From Nocardia puris (GTDB taxonomy: Bacteria; Actinomycetota; Actinomycetes; Mycobacteriales; Mycobacteriaceae): 64,000 nucleotides of DNA. Location of the stretch: contig NZ_QNRE01000018.1 of assembly GCF_003315035.1 (NCBI RefSeq), positions 36,152-100,151 on the forward strand, written 5' to 3'. The notes under the pieces were generated by a model that searched no databases, had not been told where the DNA came from, and saw only the letters and a program-made list of their open reading frames with translations. Positions 50,480-57,943 of the stretch are shown in pieces. A program made the position numbers and the translations under genes. Numbering within the stretch: the stretch's first letter is position 1; every line of letters starts with the position of its first letter.

Positions 50480-51868
50480 ATGAGCACTCGAGACAGCGCA
50501 ACGAAGCGACGTCAAGACACGTCCGCCGTCGGCCTCTCCCAGCCCAAGCGGGACTGGATGGGCGCCGCGATGCGGGTCATGACGACTCTCACCGGGTCGG
50601 AGCTCGCCGAGAAGTACAACCTGCGCAAGCCGATCGAGCGAGTCACCTACGAGAGCACCAAGACCGGTTTCCGCACCCTCGGCGCGGCCACCCGCGCGTT
50701 CAACAAGGTCGCGGGCGGCGGCCAGCCGAAGCGGCTCGCGGACAACGAGTCCAAGGGCAAGGATCTCTTCGACATCACGCCGTCGGACGAACAGCAGATG
50801 ATCGTCGAGACGGTGAAGGAGTTCGCCGCCGAGATCCTGCGCCCGGCCGCCTACGAGGCCGACAACTCCGCCAAGGCCCCGCGCGATCTGCTCGAGCGCG
50901 CCGCCGAACTGGGCATCACGCTCATCAACGTGCCCGAGGAGCTCGAGGGCGCGGCCTCCGAGCGCGGTGCGGTGACCAACTCCATGGTCGCCGAGGCGCT
51001 CGCGCACGGCGATATGGGCCTGGCGCTGCCGATCCTGGCGCCCAGCGGTGTCGCGGTGGCGCTGTCGCAGTGGGGCACCGACGCGCAGCAGCAGACCTAC
51101 CTGCCCGCCTTCACCGGCGAGAACGTGCCGCAGGCGTCCGTGGTGATCAGCGAGCCGCGCGCCCTGTTCGACCCGTTCGCCCTGCGGACCAAGGCCACCC
51201 GCTCCCCCAGCGGCTACCGCCTCAACGGCGTGAAGAGCCTGGTCCCCGCCGCGGCCGACGCCGAACTGTTCCTGATCGCCGCCGAACTCGACGGCCGCCC
51301 GGCGCTGTTCATCGTGCCGTCGGACAGCAAGGGCCTGGTGGTGGAGGCCGACCCGAGCATGGGTCTGCGCGCCGCGGGCCTGGGCCGCCTGGTACTCGAG
51401 GACGTCGCGGTGCCCACCGACGCGATCCTGGGCGAGGGCGACGCCAAGTCCCGCGCCGAGGACTACGCCGACGCGGTGCGCCTGGCGCGCCTGGGCTGGG
51501 CCTCGCTCGCCGCGGGCACCGGCCAGGCCGTGCTCGACTACGTCATCCCTTACGTCAACGAGCGCGAGGCGTTCGGCGAGCCCATCTCGCACCGCCAGGC
51601 GGTGGCGTTCATGGTCGCCAATATCGCCATCGAGCTCGACGGCCTGCGCCTGGTGACGCTGCGCGGCGCCTCCCGCGCCGAGCAGGGCCTGTCCTTCGCC
51701 CGCGAGGCGGCGCTGGCCCGCAAGCTGGCCACCGACAAGGGCATGCAGATCGGCCTGGACGGCGTGCAGCTGCTGGGCGGACACGGCTTCACCAAGGAAC
51801 ACCCGGTCGAGCGCTGGTACCGCGATCTGCGTGCCATCGGCGTCGCCGAGGGTGTCGTGCTCATCTGA
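50480..51868 (+). CDS. Acyl-CoA dehydrogenase, first gene of pair
   Basis: A 462-residue FAD-dependent dehydrogenase for the first step of beta-oxidation. An N-terminal extension of about 95 residues precedes the normal fold (ITPSDEQQMIVETVKEFAAEILRPAAYEAD). The middle domain has SGVAVALSQWGTDAQQQTYLPAFTGE and the C-terminal domain LLGGHGFTKEHPVERWYRDLRAIGVAEG, where the Glu of AEG matches the usual catalytic position. The flavin-binding ITEP-type motif is altered to VISEPRALFDP. Likely partner of the following gene, 34 bp downstream. Start ATG at 50480 or the near GTG at 50474. Confidence 0.88.
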   Translation: MSTRDSATKRRQDTSAVGLSQPKRDWMGAAMRVMTTLTGSELAEKYNLRKPIERVTYESTKTGFRTLGAATRAFNKVAGGGQPKRLADNESKGKDLFDITPSDEQQMIVETVKEFAAEILRPAAYEADNSAKAPRDLLERAAELGITLINVPEELEGAASERGAVTNSMVAEALAHGDMGLALPILAPSGVAVALSQWGTDAQQQTYLPAFTGENVPQASVVISEPRALFDPFALRTKATRSPSGYRLNGVKSLVPAAADAELFLIAAELDGRPALFIVPSDSKGLVVEADPSMGLRAAGLGRLVLEDVAVPTDAILGEGDAKSRAEDYADAVRLARLGWASLAAGTGQAVLDYVIPYVNEREAFGEPISHRQAVAFMVANIAIELDGLRLVTLRGASRAEQGLSFAREAALARKLATDKGMQIGLDGVQLLGGHGFTKEHPVERWYRDLRAIGVAEGVVLI

Positions 51869-51902
51869 CCGGCCCGTTCCTTACTCCAGGAGAGACCTGA
51901 AC

Positions 51903-53135
51903 ATGATCAACCTCGAACTCCCCAAGAAGCTGCGGGCCAGCGCCAACCAGGCCCACCAGGTCGCCGCGGAGATCTTCCGCCCGATCTCGCGCAAGTACGA
52001 CCTCGCCGAGCACGCCTACCCGGTCGAGCTGGACACCATGGCCGCCATGGTGGAGGGTCTGGCCGACTCCGGCACCCAGAAGATCGGCGGCGCCGCGGGC
52101 GGCCGCGAGGACGGCGGCGAGAAGAAGGACCCGCACGCCACCGAGCTGCTCGGCAACACCAACGGCGGCAACATGTCCGCGCTGCTGAACGCGCTCGAGA
52201 CCTCGTGGGGCGACGTCGGCCTGATGCTGTCGATCCCCTACCAGGGCCTCGGCAACGCCGCCATCGCGGCCGTCGCCACCGACGAGCAGCTCGAGCGCTT
52301 CGGCAAGGTGTGGGCCTCGATGGCCATCACCGAGCCGTCGTTCGGCTCCGACTCCGCGGCCGTCACCACCACCGCCGTGCTGGACGGCGACGAGTGGGTC
52401 CTCAACGGCGAGAAGATCTTCGTCACCGCGGGCGAGCGCTCCACCCACGTCGTGGTGTGGGCCAGCGTCGACCGCAGCCTGGGCCGCGCGGCGATCAAGT
52501 CCTTCGTCGTGCCGCGCGACGCTCCCGGCCTGTCGGTGGCGCGCCTCGAGCACAAGCTCGGCATCAAGGCGTCCGACACCGCCGTGCTGCTGCTGCAGGA
52601 CTGCCGCATCCCGAAGGACAACATCCTCGGCAGCCCGGAAGTCAACGTGGAGAAGGGTTTCGCGGGGGTCATGCAGACCTTCGACAACACCCGTCCGCTG
52701 GTCGCGGCGATGGCCGTCGGCGTCGCGCGGGCCGCACTCGAGGAGCTGCGCGCCATCCTCACCGACGCGGGCATCGAGATCTCCTACGACACCCCGGCGA
52801 TCAACCAGCACGCCGCCGCCGCCGAATTCCTGCGGCTGGAGGCCGATTACGAGGCGTCCTACCTGCTGTCGCTGCGCGCGGCGTGGATGGCCGACAACAA
52901 GAAGCTCAACTCGCTCGAGGCGTCGATGTCGAAGGCGAAGGCGGGCCGCACCGGCACCGACGTCACCCTCAAGGCCGTCGAACTGGCCGGCACCATCGGC
53001 TACTCGCAGCGCACCCTGCTGGAGAAGTGGGGCCGCGACTCGAAGATCCTCGACATCTTCGAAGGCACCCAGCAGATCCAGCAGCTCATCGTGGCCCGGC
53101 GCGTCCTCGGCAAGACCAGCGCCGAGCTGAAGTGA
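51903..53135 (+). CDS. Acyl-CoA dehydrogenase, second gene of pair
   Basis: A 410-residue paralogue with canonical motifs: MAITEPSFGSDSAAVTTTAV (FAD binding), WVLNGEKIFVTAGERSTHVVVWA, and IFEGTQQIQQLIVARRVLGK with the catalytic Glu. Begins MINLELPKKLRASANQAHQVAAEIFRP. AGGAGAGA is 7 nt before the ATG. Together with the preceding gene it may form a heteromeric alpha/beta acyl-CoA dehydrogenase like the ChsE-type enzymes acting on bulky acyl-CoA in mycobacteria; this is inference from the tandem arrangement. Confidence 0.92.
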   Translation: MINLELPKKLRASANQAHQVAAEIFRPISRKYDLAEHAYPVELDTMAAMVEGLADSGTQKIGGAAGGREDGGEKKDPHATELLGNTNGGNMSALLNALETSWGDVGLMLSIPYQGLGNAAIAAVATDEQLERFGKVWASMAITEPSFGSDSAAVTTTAVLDGDEWVLNGEKIFVTAGERSTHVVVWASVDRSLGRAAIKSFVVPRDAPGLSVARLEHKLGIKASDTAVLLLQDCRIPKDNILGSPEVNVEKGFAGVMQTFDNTRPLVAAMAVGVARAALEELRAILTDAGIEISYDTPAINQHAAAAEFLRLEADYEASYLLSLRAAWMADNKKLNSLEASMSKAKAGRTGTDVTLKAVELAGTIGYSQRTLLEKWGRDSKILDIFEGTQQIQQLIVARRVLGKTSAELK

Positions 53136-53211
53136 GCTGATAAACTCGGATCCGTCACACAAGTGATGCCGGGAGGTGAAGCGCCGCGCGAACGACGCTC
53201 CACCGGTGGGA

Positions 53212-53331
53212 CTAGCTAGCCCGCACGACTCGGCGGACCACTATGAGCGCCCCGGCGACCACGGCAGCACAGGTCAAGATGATGCCGTAGTCGACCGGGG
53301 CTTTGCTCTTTTTCCGGCGATGTTTCGCCAT
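53212..53331 (-). CDS. Very small membrane protein
   Basis: A 39-residue protein beginning MAKHRRKKSKAPVDYG, then one helix (IILTCAAVVAGALIVV) and RRVVRAS. A clear GGAGG stands 9 nt before the ATG at 53331, and the layout of basic ends around a helix is that of real small membrane proteins. It is convergent with the acyl-CoA dehydrogenase operon. No family known to me. Confidence 0.5.
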   Translation of the reverse strand: MAKHRRKKSKAPVDYGIILTCAAVVAGALIVVRRVVRAS

Positions 53332-53505
53332 CCCCCACCACCTCCTCTCTGGGCGCGGTGTGTGGACCGAGTCCACCGCCCCTCGACAGGAGGTGCGACG
53401 ACCATACGTCATGGCGGCGACCGGTTTCTTTGCCCCGCACCGTGTTCCGTGCGTGGCCGGCGACGACGCCGGGCGCCTCGTGGGCGACGTGGTTATCGTG
53501 GGGAT

Positions 53506-53664
53506 ATGGGCATCATGGGTGAGCTCTTCCCCGGGAAGAAGCTGAACAACGAGGAGAGCGGGGACAGCAACGGCCAGGAGGAGCGCCCGCGGCTGGAACT
53601 GGATCTCGACTCGGGCGTGGTGCGGTTGTCACCGCGGGGTGCGAGCACCGAACAGGGCGAGTAG
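53506..53664 (+). CDS. Small acidic protein, 52 residues
   Basis: MGIMGELFPGKKLNNEES opens a 52-residue acidic protein ending with ELDLDSGVVRLSPRG and TEQGE. TATCGT (53494-53499) lies exactly 6 nt before the ATG, giving a leaderless transcript, and similar MG-MG-LFPGKKL proteins occur, as I recall, in related actinobacteria. No catalytic motif. It is convergent with the alcohol dehydrogenase gene 11 bp away. Confidence 0.6.
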   Translation: MGIMGELFPGKKLNNEESGDSNGQEERPRLELDLDSGVVRLSPRGASTEQGE

Positions 53665-53674
53665 CGCCGGCGAT

Positions 53675-54730
53675 TCACTCGACGAGGATCGTCTTGGTCG
53701 CCTCGCCGCGCACATGATCGGTGATGTGGCGGTCGGCGCGGTCGAACGCGCCGAGGTGGGTGGTCACGTCCTGCGGGGCCAGGCGCCCGTCGCGCATGAG
53801 ATCGAGGACGGCGGGGATGTGGGCGCGGGCGTGCGACCGGGCCAGCTCGAGGGTGATATTGCGCCCGTACATGAGCGCGGTGGGGATCCGGCTGATCCGG
53901 TGCAGCGACGCCAGCGACAGGCACACACCGTCGGGCGCCGTCTGCCGGACCGCCATGTTCAGGCCCGCCGAGACCCCGCTCGTATCCACCACCAGGGCGG
54001 CCCGCCCGATACTCCTGCGGCCCTCGAGCTGGTGCGCGTGCAGACCCAGCGCCTCGGCGTGCCGGCGGACGTGCGGGCGCCGGTCCACCAGGTGCACGGT
54101 GCGGGCACCCAGCGCACGGGCGACGAGCCCCGCGTACAGCGCCACGCTGGCGCTGAACGGCGGCCTGCGCGCCACATCGGCGAAGACCACCACCTGGGCG
54201 TCGGCGTCGCGCGCGAGCAACTCCGGTAGGCGCGGCGCGATCGCCCGGTACCCGTCGGTGACGTTGTCGGCCACCGACGCCGCGGCCGCCGGATCGATCC
54301 CGTCGGGTAGCGGCACCAGCATCGCGTCGGCGAAGGGCACGGCGAGCAGATCCGAGAAGGTACCGCCCCAGTGCCCGCCCGTGAGCCCGAACCCGAACAT
54401 GGAAATAGGCGGCACACCAACGCAATTCGCGGTGAGTCCGGACGTACACGGCCCGCACGTTCCGCAATTGATCTGGAACGGGACGACGACCCGGTCACCG
54501 GGACGAACGGTGGTGACCTCCTCGCCGATCTCCACCACCTCCGCGACGCACTCGTGCCCGAAGTGCATCGGCAGCGGGAACGGCGTGCGCCCCAGCGCCA
54601 TCGGCCGGTCCAGATCGCAGGTCGCCGCGGCGATCGGATGCACAAGGGCCGCACCGGGTCCCGGCAGCCGCGGCCGGGCGACGTCACGCCAGCGCAACCG
54701 CCCGCCGGGACTCGCGACGAGCGCCCGCAT
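53675..54730 (-). CDS. Zinc-dependent medium-chain alcohol dehydrogenase
   Basis: A 351-residue oxidoreductase with the GroES-like domain (MRALVASPGGRLRWRDVARPRLPGP), catalytic zinc site (C...GHECVAEVVEIGEEV), VRPGDRVVVPFQINCGTCGPC...NC structural-zinc-like Cys cluster, and a Rossmann domain in which the nucleotide motif is VVFADVARRPPFSAS rather than a clear GxGxxG. The frame continues upstream to an ATG at 54952 (MTVESETITPAARV), giving a 74-residue basic extension; MRALV is the normal start of this family, so 54730 is preferred. A 15-bp palindrome lies near the upstream ATG. Confidence 0.8.
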   Translation of the reverse strand: MRALVASPGGRLRWRDVARPRLPGPGAALVHPIAAATCDLDRPMALGRTPFPLPMHFGHECVAEVVEIGEEVTTVRPGDRVVVPFQINCGTCGPCTSGLTANCVGVPPISMFGFGLTGGHWGGTFSDLLAVPFADAMLVPLPDGIDPAAAASVADNVTDGYRAIAPRLPELLARDADAQVVVFADVARRPPFSASVALYAGLVARALGARTVHLVDRRPHVRRHAEALGLHAHQLEGRRSIGRAALVVDTSGVSAGLNMAVRQTAPDGVCLSLASLHRISRIPTALMYGRNITLELARSHARAHIPAVLDLMRDGRLAPQDVTTHLGAFDRADRHITDHVRGEATKTILVE

Positions 54731-55177
54731 GGTGCCGCGCGATCGGTCCCCGCGCTCGGCCACGGCGCCGCGCAACCGCCGGAACCGTTCGCGCGCCGAA
54801 TGTTCCAGCATGATCCGCGCGGCGGGTATCGCCGAGCCGGAGGTCGCCACGGCCGCGAGGTGCCCCGGCCAGCCGCGCGGCCGATGCCGGTTGCCCTCCG
54901 GAATACCGCAGACGCGGGCCGCGGGCGTGATCGTCTCGGACTCCACCGTCATCGCCGTCCACCTTTTCGGGGTCGTGGCCGAACGTTCTACTACAGACTG
55001 TAGTTGACAATCGGGGGCGCGGGGGCGGAAATCGCCCGAATCTCGAATTCGCGGCTCCCCCGGGATTGCCACAGGTTGTCCCGGCGATCGGCTATGGTCC
55101 CGGGTGGCATGTCCGCGTCGATTCAGCGGACGAATTCAGCAAGGGCAGTACCAAGGATTCTCTGAGGAGCATTGGTT
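54731..55177. other. Upstream region of the alcohol dehydrogenase and the secreted protein
   Basis: 447 bases between divergent genes. If the dehydrogenase starts at 54952 instead of 54730, the left half is coding. It contains the palindrome at 54990-55004 and a GAGGAG ribosome site just before the secreted-protein ATG. Nothing else is recognised. Confidence 0.4.
54990..55004. promoter_or_regulatory. Perfect 15-bp palindrome ACTACAG-A-CTGTAGT
   Basis: The site resembles the TACA...TGTA half-sites of BlaI/MecI/CopY-type repressors. On the minus strand TTGTCA (a -35-like hexamer) abuts it, so it would overlap a promoter reading into the alcohol dehydrogenase gene. No such repressor gene is in the window. 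Confidence 0.55.
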
Positions 55178-55813
55178 ATGCGTGGTCTGAGCTTCATACG
55201 TCATCTCACCGCGGTCGCGGCCGCGTCGGCACTGTTCGCGGGGGTGTTCAGCGGCAGCGCGACGGCCGAGCCCGCCGCGCTGGACTGGGTGTCGGCTGTG
55301 CAGCAGCTGCGCGTGGCCGCCGAGGGCAACCCCGACGCGGAGGCGGCCGTCGATCGTTTGCTGGCCGAGCCCGAGCGGCTGGCCGAGGCGGGCGAAATCG
55401 CCCTGCCCGCACAGCCTTTCCAGGTTCCGGCCAACTCCGATATCGGCCGCGGCCAGGGCCCCGGCGTGTACGGGTCGGGCATCGCGCTGGGCATCGACGG
55501 GTTCCGCTTCGGCTTCTTCGGCGGCCCCGGCACCATCTCGCCGAACCAGACCGGCGCCAAGCTCGAGGTCGTGTGGCTGAACCTGGCCAACGGCCGCAGC
55601 GGCACCGACCTGCTCATCGAGCACCAGGACATCCCGGTCGACACCACCATCCGCACCCGGGTCCTCGACACCGGCGCGGGCCCGGTGGTGGCGGCGGTCT
55701 ACGGCTCGCTGTGGCACCGCTGGTCGGTCCCGGTCAGCGACGATCACCCGGACGGCTTCCAGTACCAGCTGGGCACCATCTCGTTCCCCTCGCTGGGCGC
55801 CGTCTACAACTGA
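55178..55813 (+). CDS. Secreted protein with a MspA-like beta-rich domain pattern, function unknown
   Basis: A 211-residue exported protein: signal peptide to about residue 32 (FSGSATA-EPAALD), then a mature domain with DIGRGQGPGVYGSGIALGIDGFRFGFFGGPGTISPNQTGAKLEVVWLNLANGRSG and VYGSLWHRWSVPVSDDHPDGFQY. The alternating hydrophobic pattern suggests beta structure. A relation to porins is only a guess; no family can be named with confidence. ATG at 55178 follows GAGGAG with 9-nt spacing. A strong bidirectional terminator follows. Confidence 0.68.
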   Translation: MRGLSFIRHLTAVAAASALFAGVFSGSATAEPAALDWVSAVQQLRVAAEGNPDAEAAVDRLLAEPERLAEAGEIALPAQPFQVPANSDIGRGQGPGVYGSGIALGIDGFRFGFFGGPGTISPNQTGAKLEVVWLNLANGRSGTDLLIEHQDIPVDTTIRTRVLDTGAGPVVAAVYGSLWHRWSVPVSDDHPDGFQYQLGTISFPSLGAVYN

Positions 55814-55864
55814 CCGAGACCGTGCTGCGGAGCACCTCCGCGCACGGGTCCGTATCACCGGGAG

Positions 55865-55897
55865 AGCTAGGGTTGGCACTGCGTGCCAACCCTAGCT
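55865..55897 (+). terminator. Intrinsic terminator after the secreted protein gene
   Basis: AGCTAGGGTTGGCAC-TGC-GTGCCAACCCTAGCT, a perfect 15-bp stem with a 3-base loop, followed by CTTCG, 52 bp after the stop codon. Confidence 0.88.
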
Positions 55898-55965
55898 CTT
55901 CGCATCACGCCGTCATCGACGCAGGTCCGGCGACCATTACCGCGTCCGGCGCGGCCGCGACGCCC

Positions 55966-55977
55966 ACAGTCGACTGT
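55966..55977. promoter_or_regulatory. Perfect 12-bp palindrome upstream of the first fadD gene
   Basis: ACAGTCGACTGT lies about 117 bp before the fadD GTG start; a TACGGT hexamer occurs downstream near 56021 and may be the -10. Regulator unknown; short palindromes can occur by chance. Confidence 0.3.
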
Positions 55978-56093
55978 CCGGTTTGTCGTCTTTACCTGTG
56001 ATGACGCACACGTTCACTGCTACGGTAAGCATCCACACAAGATAGAGATCGCGGGTCGTCCGGCTGCGCGACAGTTCAGTGGAGGTGTTGTAG

Positions 56094-57713
56094 GTGACGC
56101 GTGTGCTGGAAACCCTGAAGGCGTTGGGGGTGTTGCGGTCCCGCGGAGTCAGCGATCCCAAGGCCCCGCTGGAGACGCTGAAGACCATGAAGGAGACCCG
56201 GATCTACGGCCCGCACGCGGCCCTGGTCCGGCACTCGGCCCGTATCGCGCCCGATCAGGCCGCCCTGGCCGACGAGCGCGGCGAACTCACCTACCGCGAA
56301 CTCGACGAGCAGTCCACCGCCGTCGCGCGCGGCCTGCAGGCGGCCGGCATCACCGAGGGACAGGTCATCGCCGTCCTCGCCCGTGACCACCGCGGCCTCA
56401 TCATGTCCAAGATCGCCGCGGGCAAGCTGGGCGTGCGCATCGCGCTGATGAACACCGGTTTCGCCAAGCCGCAGTTCGCCGAGGTCTGCGCTCGCGAGAA
56501 TGTCACCGCCGTCCTGCATGACAGCGAGTTCCTGGACCTGCTCGACGCGCTGCCCGCCGATCTGCCGCGCTTCCTGACCTGGGTGGACGAAGGCACCGCA
56601 CTCCCCGAGGGCGCGCAGACCTTCGACGACCTGATCGCGGCCAACAGCACCGAACCGCTGCCCGCGCCCAGCAAGCCCGGCGGCTTCATCATCCTCACCA
56701 GCGGCACCACCGGCCTGCCCAAGGGCGCGCCGCGCACCAAGGTCACGCCGATGGCCACCGCCCAGTTCGTGGACCGGGTGCCGTTCCCGCGCCGCGGCGC
56801 CATGGTGATCGTGTCCCCGATCTTCCACAGCACCGGCCTGGGCACCTGGCTGGTCGGCACCGTGCTGACCAACAAGATCGTCATGCGCCGCCGCTTCGAC
56901 GCCGAGGCCACGCTGAAGATGATCAGCGACCACAAGGCCGAGATGCTGGTCGCGGTGCCCACCATGCTGCACCGCATGACCGAGCTGCCGCCCGAGGTGC
57001 GCGCCAAGTACGACCTGTCCTCGCTGCGGGTGATCCTGCTGGCGGGTTCGGCGCTGGCGCCGGAACTGTGCATCAAGGCCACCGAGGCGTTCGGCCCGGT
57101 GCTGTACAACCTGTACGGCTCCACCGAGGTCGCCATCGCCTCCATCGGCACGCCGGAAGAATTGGCCATCGCGCCGGGCACCGTCGGCCGCCCGCCCATC
57201 ACCTGCGACGTACGTCTCTACGACGACAACGACCAGCTGGTGGAGGGCAAGAACGTCACCGGCCGCATCTTCGTGCGCAGCGGCGCGCCGTTCGAGGGCT
57301 ACACCGACGGCAGGAACAAGCAGATCATCGACGGCTACATGTCGAGCGGCGATGTGGGCCACTTCAACGACGAAGGCCTGCTCATGGTGGACGGCCGCGA
57401 TGACGACATGATCGTCTCCGGCGGCGAGAACGTCTTCCCGCAAGAGGTGGAGAACCTGCTGCTCGAGCGCGACGACGTGTTCGACGCCGCCGTCATCGGC
57501 GTGGACGACGTGGAATTCGGCAAGCGCCTGCGCGCGTTCATAGTCCCCGAGCCGGGCCACAACCCGGACGGCGAGGAGATCAAGAGCTACGTCAAGAACA
57601 ACCTCGCCCGCTACAAGGTGCCGCGTGAGGTGATCTTCCTCGACGACCTGCCACGCAACCCGACCGGCAAGCTGCTGCGCCGGGTGCTCGTGGAGTACGA
57701 CGTCACCGCCTGA
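56094..57713 (+). CDS. FadD-type acyl-CoA synthetase, copy 1
   Basis: A 539-residue ANL-superfamily enzyme that activates fatty or aryl acids as AMP esters and transfers them to CoA. Seen are the P-loop ILTSGTTGLPKGAPRTK, YNLYGSTEVAIAS, VDGRDDDMIVSGGENVFPQEVE and the C-terminal catalytic Lys in NPTGKLLRRV. It resembles the mycobacterial FadD2/FadD12 group. GGAGG is 8 nt before the GTG start at 56094. A second, closely related synthetase follows on the same strand 230 bp downstream. The role may be activation of fatty acids for the nearby acyl-CoA dehydrogenases (inference). Confidence 0.92.
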   Translation: MTRVLETLKALGVLRSRGVSDPKAPLETLKTMKETRIYGPHAALVRHSARIAPDQAALADERGELTYRELDEQSTAVARGLQAAGITEGQVIAVLARDHRGLIMSKIAAGKLGVRIALMNTGFAKPQFAEVCARENVTAVLHDSEFLDLLDALPADLPRFLTWVDEGTALPEGAQTFDDLIAANSTEPLPAPSKPGGFIILTSGTTGLPKGAPRTKVTPMATAQFVDRVPFPRRGAMVIVSPIFHSTGLGTWLVGTVLTNKIVMRRRFDAEATLKMISDHKAEMLVAVPTMLHRMTELPPEVRAKYDLSSLRVILLAGSALAPELCIKATEAFGPVLYNLYGSTEVAIASIGTPEELAIAPGTVGRPPITCDVRLYDDNDQLVEGKNVTGRIFVRSGAPFEGYTDGRNKQIIDGYMSSGDVGHFNDEGLLMVDGRDDDMIVSGGENVFPQEVENLLLERDDVFDAAVIGVDDVEFGKRLRAFIVPEPGHNPDGEEIKSYVKNNLARYKVPREVIFLDDLPRNPTGKLLRRVLVEYDVTA

Positions 57714-57730
57714 CCGGGTCAGGCCCTCCA

Positions 57731-57791
57731 GGAGGCAGCGCAGCGTCACCACGTAGGGCCCCTGGTCAGGCACGATTCGATACCGCCTGAC
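57731..57791. repeat. Imperfect repeat element, copy B
   Basis: Matches 7586-7647 (see copy A). Here it starts 18 bp after the stop codon of the first fadD gene and contains GTCAGGC...GCCTGAC, able to form a 7-bp stem. It may be part of the 3' untranslated region. Confidence 0.45.
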
Positions 57792-57799
57792 ATCCCGGA

Positions 57800-57829
57800 C
57801 CTCACCGCCCCGAATCGGGGCGGTGAGAG
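57800..57829 (+). terminator. Hairpin terminator between the two fadD genes
   Basis: CCTCACCGCCCCGA and TCGGGGCGGTGAG form a perfect stem with almost no loop, about 90 bp past the first fadD gene. This suggests that the two fadD genes are separately transcribed. Confidence 0.7.
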
Positions 57830-57943
57830 ACAGGACACATCGAGTGACAGTTGCTTGCTATTGTCAGCAGCAGCACTGGATCTCGAAGTTGCGGTCCACA
57901 CCACCCCCGTCTCGGTGCGTGGATCGCGGAAGGTTGTTCCCTG

